NCBI GenBank assembly: GCA_021157445.1
Contig: JAGGWM010000048.1
Coordinates: 1-12,400, forward strand
Source: Thermococcus sp.
GTDB taxonomy: Archaea > Methanobacteriota_B > Thermococci > Thermococcales > Thermococcaceae
DNA length: 12,400 bases
Direction of reading: 5' to 3'
Position 1 is the first letter of the stretch, and every line of letters begins with the position of its first letter. Below, one piece after another: positions 8,190 through 12,400 of this stretch. The notes beneath the pieces were generated by a model. It did no database searches. It was not told the DNA's origin and saw only the letters and a program-made list of their open reading frames with translations. Position numbers and translations under genes: made by a program.

Positions 8190-8246
8190 CAGCGATGATG
8201 AATATCTAATCCGCCGAACGATGACGAGAACGCTCGGCTGAGCTTT
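8190..8246 (+). ncRNA. Candidate C/D box sRNA guiding 2'-O-methylation (16S rRNA 790-loop target)
   Basis: Box C ATGATGA (8195-8201), guide 1 AUAUCUAAUCCG (8202-8213), box D' CCGA (8214-8217, one mismatch to CUGA), spacer ACG, box C' ATGACGA (8221-8227, one mismatch), guide 2 GAACGCUCGG (8228-8237), box D CTGA (8238-8241). A short terminal stem AGC/GCT flanks the C and D boxes. This is the standard archaeal dual-guide layout. Guide 1 pairs over 11 nt with CGGAUUAGAUA, the conserved 16S rRNA stretch before and in the 790 loop. By the N+5 rule the modified base would be the first U of GGAUUAG (E. coli U788 by my count). The guide 2 target is not recognised. A TATA box is placed correctly upstream and a T-rich stretch follows. 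It is antisense to the 3' end of korA. Confidence 0.75.
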
Positions 8247-9423
8247 CTATTTCCTTTAAAATATCTTCTACCGTCAATGGGACTCCACCTATCTTGTTCA
8301 CGCTGATAATTGGTACTTCATCCCTTACAAAGCGTTGCACTTCGAGTATCATTTGACCAAGGTTCATTTCAGGCACAAGAATTACATGGGCCTTCTTAGA
8401 GAGTTCTCTAATTCTTTTTCCTGGAAACGGATGGACTGTCTTTGGAACAATAAGCCCGGCTTTTATTCCTCTTTTCCTAGCCTCTATTACCGCTCCAAGC
8501 GATGGCCTCGCACTCACTCCCCAGCTCACAAGCAAAATCTCCACATCATCGGTGTAGTATTCCTCCCACTTTTGAATCTCTTTTTCATGAACCTCTATCT
8601 TTTTGTGGAGCCTTCTAACCAAGCGGTCATGAACTTCCGGTGTGTAAACATCTCTCAAACCGTTTTCCTTGTGTGTAGACCCCGTAACGTGAGTAAAGTA
8701 GCCGTTGCCAAAGAGGGGCATTGGGGGAACTAGATCGCCGTGAACGTCTCCAAATGGGTATTTCGCTTCTTCCTCATTAGCCGGAAGCTTCCTATAGATT
8801 ATCTCAACTTCCTCTGGATCTGGAATCCTTATCTGTTCCCTTGTATGTCCTATTATCCCATCAGCAAGAAGGATTACAGGTATCCTGAATTTTTCACTCA
8901 AGTTAAAGGCCCTTATTGTCTCCCAAAAGCTGTCTTCTACACTCGTTGGAGAGATCGCAATTATCGGATGATCTCCATGGGTTCCCCATCTTGCCTGGAA
9001 GAAATCTCCTTGAGCCCCTTTTGTTGCTTGGCCGGTTGAGGGGCCACTTCTCTGGACGTCAACTAAGACTAGAGGAGTTTCCGTGAACACAGCATATCCA
9101 AGGTTTTCCTGCATCAAGCTAAAACCCGGACCAGAAGTTGCGGTCATGCTCTTAAGTCCAGTCCAAGATGCTCCAACAACAGCAGCGATGCTCCCTATCT
9201 CGTCCTCCATCTGAATGTAATAGCCCTTGAGTTTTGGAAGCTCCCTCGCCATTGTTTCAGCAATTTCACTTGCGGGTGTTATTGGATAACCGGCGTAAAA
9301 TCTGCACCCAGCAAAAAGAGCTCCATAGGCTATGGCCTCATCGCCCTGCATGAAATAGTTCCCCTTTGGATAAAGCTTTTTTAAGAGCCCTATTTGTTCG
9401 GGCTCATCTCCTCGAATTATCAT
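8206..9423 (-). CDS. korA: 2-oxoglutarate:ferredoxin oxidoreductase alpha subunit
   Basis: A 405-residue alpha subunit with YPITPASE (46-53), QMEDEIGSIAAVVGASWTG (71-89), TSGPGFSLM (96-104), RSGPSTGQAT (125-134), the KYPFGDVHGDLVPPMP segment, and a C-terminal transketolase-like domain starting near VEILLVSWG. It combines with korB, korC and the ferredoxin-like korD to form heterotetrameric KGOR. ATG at 9423 has GGTGAT at good spacing and lies 4 nt after korD. Odd: the last ten or so residues (SAERSRHRSAD) are encoded opposite the C/D sRNA and use three CGT arginine codons close together, where AGA/AGG are the usual choice. The tail therefore looks like read-through into sRNA sequence rather than conserved protein. 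Confidence 0.9.
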   Translation of the reverse strand: MIIRGDEPEQIGLLKKLYPKGNYFMQGDEAIAYGALFAGCRFYAGYPITPASEIAETMARELPKLKGYYIQMEDEIGSIAAVVGASWTGLKSMTATSGPGFSLMQENLGYAVFTETPLVLVDVQRSGPSTGQATKGAQGDFFQARWGTHGDHPIIAISPTSVEDSFWETIRAFNLSEKFRIPVILLADGIIGHTREQIRIPDPEEVEIIYRKLPANEEEAKYPFGDVHGDLVPPMPLFGNGYFTHVTGSTHKENGLRDVYTPEVHDRLVRRLHKKIEVHEKEIQKWEEYYTDDVEILLVSWGVSARPSLGAVIEARKRGIKAGLIVPKTVHPFPGKRIRELSKKAHVILVPEMNLGQMILEVQRFVRDEVPIISVNKIGGVPLTVEDILKEIESSAERSRHRSAD

Positions 9424-9427
9424 CTTA

Positions 9428-9685
9428 TCACCACTTAACCGCTATTGCAAAATCCGGACAGAGGAGCTCACAAAGCTTACACTTCACGCACTTGTCGGCA
9501 TGCACTGGAATCGGATAATGGACGCCTTTTTCACTAAGTTCCTGACTCCACTCGAAAACCTTTCTTGGGCACAGTTCAACACAAATACCACATCCTTTGC
9601 ACAGGAAAGTGTCAACGCTTATCTCAACTGCTTCAGTTTTTCCGACAGCCAGATAGTTATCTTTTTTGACTTCGACATCTGCCAT
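9428..9685 (-). CDS. korD: 2-oxoglutarate:ferredoxin oxidoreductase delta subunit (2x[4Fe-4S] ferredoxin-like)
   Basis: An 85-residue ferredoxin-type subunit with two full CxxCxxCxxxCP motifs: Cys29/32/35/39 and Cys66/69/72/76. It passes electrons from the TPP/[4Fe-4S] centre of the beta subunit to soluble ferredoxin. It is first in the korDABC-xorABC operon. ATG at 9685 is preceded by GGGTGATG at suitable spacing. The frame stays open upstream to about 9808, but that extension has no family features, contains the promoter and RBS, and is rejected. This is the only delta-like gene for two alpha-beta-gamma sets. Confidence 0.92.
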   Translation of the reverse strand: MADVEVKKDNYLAVGKTEAVEISVDTFLCKGCGICVELCPRKVFEWSQELSEKGVHYPIPVHADKCVKCKLCELLCPDFAIAVKW

Positions 9686-9728
9686 AACCATCACCCACGA
9701 TTTGCTAACTATTTTTACGTATGTAAAG

Positions 9729-9747
9729 CATTTAAAGTTTTCGAAAA
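9729..9747 (-). promoter_or_regulatory. Promoter of the korDABC-xorABC operon
   Basis: On the minus strand, TATA box CTTTAAATG (9737-9729) follows an A-rich BRE-like stretch. Transcription should start near 9708, leaving a leader of about 23 nt with the korD RBS. A perfect 10-bp palindrome TTTTCGAAAA (9738-9747) sits right on the BRE side and could be a regulator site or chance. The rest of the 209-bp gap to RaSEA holds a short unexplained initiation module (see 9829-9883). Confidence 0.55.
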
Positions 9748-9828
9748 TTTTCTCATCTATGAAGAAGCTTGATCCATAGGTTGCTTTTTTTGAACAAATA
9801 TCTAACAAACGTCCTCTATTGTACAGAA

Positions 9829-9883
9829 ATAGTCATTAAACACCCCTCTTTACTTTGGGATTTTTGAATATGCCGTTTATATT
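9829..9883 (-). other. Possible promoter plus RBS plus six-codon micro-ORF in the RaSEA-korD gap
   Basis: On the minus strand a TATA-like AAATATAAA lies at about 9874-9882, GAGGGGTG follows at about 9841-9848, and an ATG (9836-9834) opens MTISVQ before a TAG. The spacing fits a real start module, but the reading frame is tiny and not in frame with korD. It could be a decayed gene start, a leader peptide or chance. Confidence 0.2.
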
Positions 9884-9894
9884 TGTAAAAATGT

Positions 9895-10866
9895 TCACCA
9901 AGTTTGAAGCTGCCAGTCAAGTATCCCCTCGGAAACTATGTAATCCCATTCCTTCAAACAGTCATGCTTAACTTTCTTGAGGAATTCCAGATTTTGCGTA
10001 TTCGAGAATTCCCTAATTGCCTTTGCGACAGCTTTATCACATTCACCGCAGTTGTGGGGTCCTCTTTTTGATCCGGCCCCAACAGGATCGCTCAGTATCC
10101 TCTTCTCTGGAAAGTTCTCCTTAGTCCACTCCAGAATTTCAACAACGCTCCAAAGCCAAGGCGTCCTGTACTCTCCTTTTTCCCATAATCGCTCATAGGT
10201 CGTCCCCTTTTGTATGTTAGTTACGTTTATGGAAAACGTATCCGTGTATGGAACGGCTTTTTTTATGCTCTCCTTCACATCTTCAATTGCATCTCTCTCG
10301 CTTAAAAAAATCGGCTTAAAGAGTAAATACGTCTTAACATTAGCCCCAGCCTCTTTAATTATATTACTAGCTCGGATAAACTCTCCAAAGGTGTTCCCCT
10401 TATTTATGCTCACATCTGCAACGTCGTCATTTGCCGTTTCCAGCCCTATGGCTACTTCGAAATATTTTCCCCCAATAATTTCGACAAGCTCTTTGATTGC
10501 ATCACCCCTCACGAGCTCTGACCTGCTCTCAACAACTATTTCCTCAACGTTATCCATCTTCGCAAGTATCGAAAAGATCCTCTTTCTGGTCTCGCTCTTT
10601 AGCTCACCTTCATCAAAGAAACTTCCGGATGTAAAAATCCTAACCGCTATCGGGCCTTTTTTATTCTCAATTCTTTTGAGGGCTTTTTTAAAGTATTCCA
10701 CAAGCTCCTCTTGGCTCCATGGGACTTTAGGAGCTTCTGCAGGATAAGAGCACATATAGCATGCCTTTCCAATTCTATACCTGTAGCATCCGATTGTAGG
10801 CAGAATAACGTAAAGAGCAATCCCCTTTTTCCCAGCAACATTGTCTTCGCTTGTCCAAAACGTCAT
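9895..10866 (-). CDS. Archaeosine biosynthesis radical SAM protein RaSEA
   Basis: A 323-residue radical SAM enzyme of the Elp3/RaSEA group. RaSEA, identified in Thermococcus kodakarensis, works with ArcS to turn the lysine adduct of preQ0 at tRNA position 15 into archaeosine. The Fe-S motif is Cys27-X8-Cys36-X2-Cys39 (GCYRYRIGKACYMCSYP), not the usual CX3CX2C. Other family features: FTSGSFFDEGE (78-88), VESRSELV (112-119), GLETAND (141-147), INKGNTF (154-160), KTYLLFKPIFLSE (178-190), and a C-terminal HNCGEC (Cys273, Cys276) with Cys303. Full length for the family. ATG at 10866 has AGGTGG about 7 nt upstream. An ATTTTTAC tract just after the stop (9886-9893) may terminate it. Confidence is high for the family; ArcS is not in the window. 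Confidence 0.88.
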   Translation of the reverse strand: MTFWTSEDNVAGKKGIALYVILPTIGCYRYRIGKACYMCSYPAEAPKVPWSQEELVEYFKKALKRIENKKGPIAVRIFTSGSFFDEGELKSETRKRIFSILAKMDNVEEIVVESRSELVRGDAIKELVEIIGGKYFEVAIGLETANDDVADVSINKGNTFGEFIRASNIIKEAGANVKTYLLFKPIFLSERDAIEDVKESIKKAVPYTDTFSINVTNIQKGTTYERLWEKGEYRTPWLWSVVEILEWTKENFPEKRILSDPVGAGSKRGPHNCGECDKAVAKAIREFSNTQNLEFLKKVKHDCLKEWDYIVSEGILDWQLQTW

Positions 10867-10897
10867 TAGTTCCCACCTACCAAAGCTTAGAGAAGAG

Positions 10898-10906
10898 CTT
10901 TTTAAG
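10898..10906 (-). promoter_or_regulatory. TATA box for RaSEA
   Basis: CTTAAAAAG on the minus strand, centred at about 10902. It predicts a transcription start near 10877 and a leader of about 11 nt that just contains the AGGTGG RBS. Confidence 0.45.
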
Positions 10907-10921
10907 TTTGATGGAAATCTT

Positions 10922-10929
10922 CATATAAG
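10922..10929 (+). promoter_or_regulatory. TATA-like element for the DUF996-surE operon
   Basis: CATATAAG on the plus strand. It would place the transcript start close to the AGGTGA RBS (10948-10953) of the DUF996 gene, giving a very short leader. A TTTTTAAG at 10899-10906 is an alternative with a longer leader and would overlap the RaSEA TATA box on the other strand. Confidence 0.35.
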
Positions 10930-10959
10930 ATGAAACCAAAAAGCGTCAGGTGAAAAACT

Positions 10960-11526
10960 ATGAGCTTAAAGGAAGCCAGAACTTATGGGAGCATAGGGGC
11001 AATACTCTCCCTCTTGGGAGGCCTCGTACCGAGGATTGGAAGTTTAATCATAGTAACGGGCCTTGTAATGATATTATTTGCCGTAAAGGAAATTTCTGCT
11101 GCAGTTAAAAGGGAGGACATTTTTAAAAGCTATCTTGTGGCGTTTATATTGCATTTGGGAGCATTTCTTGTGCTTATAATCGCCGTTTTATTTGGAATCG
11201 GGGTTGCAGTGCTTAGGGGAATGCCTTTAAGGGCTATGGATGAGGGATTCTGGGCAGTAAGGCATGTGATTGGCAGCATTTTAGTAGGGGCGTTTTTAGC
11301 ATGGGTTCTTTTTGTTCTCGGCTCCTACTATCTCAAAAAGAGCTATGAATCAATTGCAGCTGAAAGTGGTGTTGATGTGTTTAGAACAGCAGGCTCTCTG
11401 TACTTTATAGGCGCCATCTTGACAATCGCCTTTGGACTGGGAGTGCTCGTACTTCTTGTTGGGAAAATATTGGAGGTAGTTGCATACCTTTCCCTGCCTG
11501 AAAAGGCTGAAAATGGAGAGAAGTAA
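10960..11526 (+). CDS. DUF996 family integral membrane protein
   Basis: A 188-residue hydrophobic protein of the archaeal DUF996 type, function unknown. Predicted membrane segments by eye: about 8-22, 25-43, 58-84, 103-126 and 144-176. Short charged loops include KEISAAVKREDIFK (43-56) and a KKSYESIAAESGVD loop (126-139); the tail is charged (PEKAENGEK). The N-terminal KEARTYGSIGAILSLLGGLVP and the KEISAAVKREDIF loop are typical of the family as I know it. No catalytic residues are evident. AGGTGA lies 6 nt before the ATG. Its stop is one base before surE, so the two are co-transcribed, but no functional link is established. Confidence 0.8.
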   Translation: MSLKEARTYGSIGAILSLLGGLVPRIGSLIIVTGLVMILFAVKEISAAVKREDIFKSYLVAFILHLGAFLVLIIAVLFGIGVAVLRGMPLRAMDEGFWAVRHVIGSILVGAFLAWVLFVLGSYYLKKSYESIAAESGVDVFRTAGSLYFIGAILTIAFGLGVLVLLVGKILEVVAYLSLPEKAENGEK

Positions 11527-11527
11527 G

Positions 11528-12313
11528 ATGACGAAAATACTTGTAACAAACGATGACGGAATCCATTCGAGGGGAATAAAAGCTGCCGTAGAGGCCCTTC
11601 AAGGATTAGGCGATCTCTATGTAGTTGCTCCAATGTTCCAGCGAAGTGCGAGTGGAAGGGCAATGACCATTCACAGACCTTTGAGAGCTAAAAGAGTAAA
11701 AATGGAAGGGACAAAAGCGGCCTATGCATTGGATGGAATGCCCGTTGATTGTGTTATTTTCGCTATGGCCAGATTTGGGAAATTCGACCTTGCAATAAGT
11801 GGTATAAACCTAGGGGAAAATATGAGCACCGAGATAACGGTTTCTGGAACCGCAAGTGCTGCAATAGAAGCTGCTACCCAGGGAATTCCCGGCATTGCCA
11901 TAAGCCTGGAAGTAAATAGAGAAAAACACAAATTCGGGGAGGGAGAGGAAATAGACTTCTCCATTGCCAAACACTTCTTGAGAAAGATCGCAACAGCAGT
12001 CTTGGAGAATAGCCTTCCAAAAGGAGTTGATATGCTGAATGTTAACGTTCCCTACGATGCGAGTGAAAAAACGAAGATAGCTTTTACCCGTTTGGCAAAG
12101 AGAATGTACAAACCCTCGATCGAAGAGCGCGTAGACCCAAAGGGGAATCCCTATTACTGGATAGTTGTAACTCAATGCCCTGAAGAGGAATTGGAACCGG
12201 GAACGGATATGTATGCAGTTAAAGTTGAAAGAAAAGTTAGCGTAACCCCAATAAACATTGACATGACGGCAAAGGTAGATTTAGATGAACTTCGAAGAGC
12301 TCTAAAGTTATAG
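11528..12313 (+). CDS. surE: 5'/3'-nucleotidase SurE
   Basis: A 261-residue metal-dependent phosphatase that hydrolyses nucleoside 5'- or 3'-monophosphates. Metal ligands are all visible: TNDDG with Asp9 and Asp10, QRSASG with Ser40, and SGIN with Asn94, followed by the family block GENMSTEITVSGTASAAIEA and the MLNVNVP strand near residue 177. Length is normal. ATG at 11528 is preceded by GGAGAG (11515-11520) within the end of the DUF996 gene; the frame is open to 11480 but that extension lies inside DUF996. It ends 18 nt before the 3' end of the convergent tRNA-Asp gene. Confidence 0.95.
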   Translation: MTKILVTNDDGIHSRGIKAAVEALQGLGDLYVVAPMFQRSASGRAMTIHRPLRAKRVKMEGTKAAYALDGMPVDCVIFAMARFGKFDLAISGINLGENMSTEITVSGTASAAIEAATQGIPGIAISLEVNREKHKFGEGEEIDFSIAKHFLRKIATAVLENSLPKGVDMLNVNVPYDASEKTKIAFTRLAKRMYKPSIEERVDPKGNPYYWIVVTQCPEEELEPGTDMYAVKVERKVSVTPINIDMTAKVDLDELRRALKL

Positions 12314-12331
12314 AAACGTTAAAAGACGTTT

Positions 12332-12400
12332 TGGCGCCCGGGTCGGGATTTGAACCCGAGTCGCGGGAGTGACAGTCCCGCATGATGGGCCTGGCTACAC
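12332..12400 (-). tRNA. tRNA-Asp (GTC), 5' end cut by the window edge
   Basis: Read on the minus strand: 3' acceptor strand CCCGGGC (12342-12336), discriminator G (12335) and encoded CCA (12334-12332). T arm TCGGG-TTCAAAT-CCCGA (12359-12343). Anticodon arm CGGGA-CTGTCAC-TCCCG (12380-12364) with anticodon GTC (plus-strand GAC at 12371-12373). The D-arm is partly present; about 9 nt of the 5' end, which should read GCCCGGG plus two bases, lie outside. The plus-strand T-free side and minus-strand TTTT after the gene may serve termination. Confidence 0.95.

Noticed and set aside
9701..9709. Near-match to a SurR site in the korD leader (GTTAGCAAA on the minus strand)
   Set aside because: One core base is wrong and the extension is absent.
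9686..9808. 41-residue N-terminal extension of korD
   Set aside because: It spans the RBS, TATA box and BRE region, has no ferredoxin-family features, and a well-placed RBS precedes the ATG at 9685.
11480..11527. 16-residue extension of SurE
   Set aside because: It lies inside the DUF996 gene and precedes the canonical SurE N-terminus MTKILVTNDDG, which has its own RBS.

Overview
The window looks like a piece of a hyperthermophilic archaeal chromosome of the order Thermococcales (Pyrococcus/Thermococcus/Palaeococcus), probably one of the lower-GC members. The evidence is the gene content: archaeal Trm5, an archaeosine radical-SAM enzyme, a DUF996 membrane protein, the duplicated 2-oxoacid:ferredoxin oxidoreductase block known in Pyrococcus as korDABC-xorABC, and a Nfn/SudAB-type flavoenzyme. 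It is supported by GGTG-type ribosome binding sites, archaeal TATA boxes and three copies of the motif of SurR, the Thermococcales sulfur-response regulator. I cannot name the species.

Layout. 1-557 (+) is the 3' part of a tRNA m1G37 methyltransferase (trm5b). It meets tail-to-tail a minus-strand pair, a DUF192 protein (1235-1699) and a nucleotidyltransferase-fold protein (544-1233). A divergent promoter region (1700-1883) drives this pair leftward and a two-gene Nfn/SudBA-like operon rightward (1884-4181). The 1793-1841 part holds three GTTn3AAC boxes, two of them in the extended SurR form. After a short T/A-rich convergent terminator (4182-4222) comes a seven-gene minus-strand operon, read from 9685 down to 4223: korD, korA, korB, korC, xorA, xorB, xorC. 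Most junctions overlap or have gaps under 6 nt; the korA-korB gap is 55 nt. That gap and the end of korA hold, on the plus strand, a strong candidate C/D box sRNA (about 8190-8246). Its D' guide is complementary over 11 nt to the conserved 16S rRNA 790-loop sequence. Upstream are the archaeosine enzyme RaSEA (9895-10866, -), a DUF996-surE operon (10960-12313, +) and a tRNA-Asp(GTC) cut by the window end (12332-12400, -).

How the genes work together. KGOR (Kor) and its paralogue XOR oxidise 2-oxoacids to acyl-CoA and reduce ferredoxin. The Nfn/Sud-like heterodimer is of the type that moves electrons between ferredoxin and pyridine nucleotides, although this small subunit has an unusual glycine-free nucleotide-binding loop. 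SurR boxes on its promoter tie it to sulfur-dependent electron flow. Trm5, RaSEA, the predicted C/D sRNA and tRNA-Asp belong to RNA modification and translation.

Most notable: the unannotated-type C/D sRNA overlapping korA, the triple SurR cluster on a divergent Nfn paralogue, and short near-identical tracts between the kor and xor paralogues that suggest gene conversion. I found no CRISPR array, insertion sequence or integration signature.
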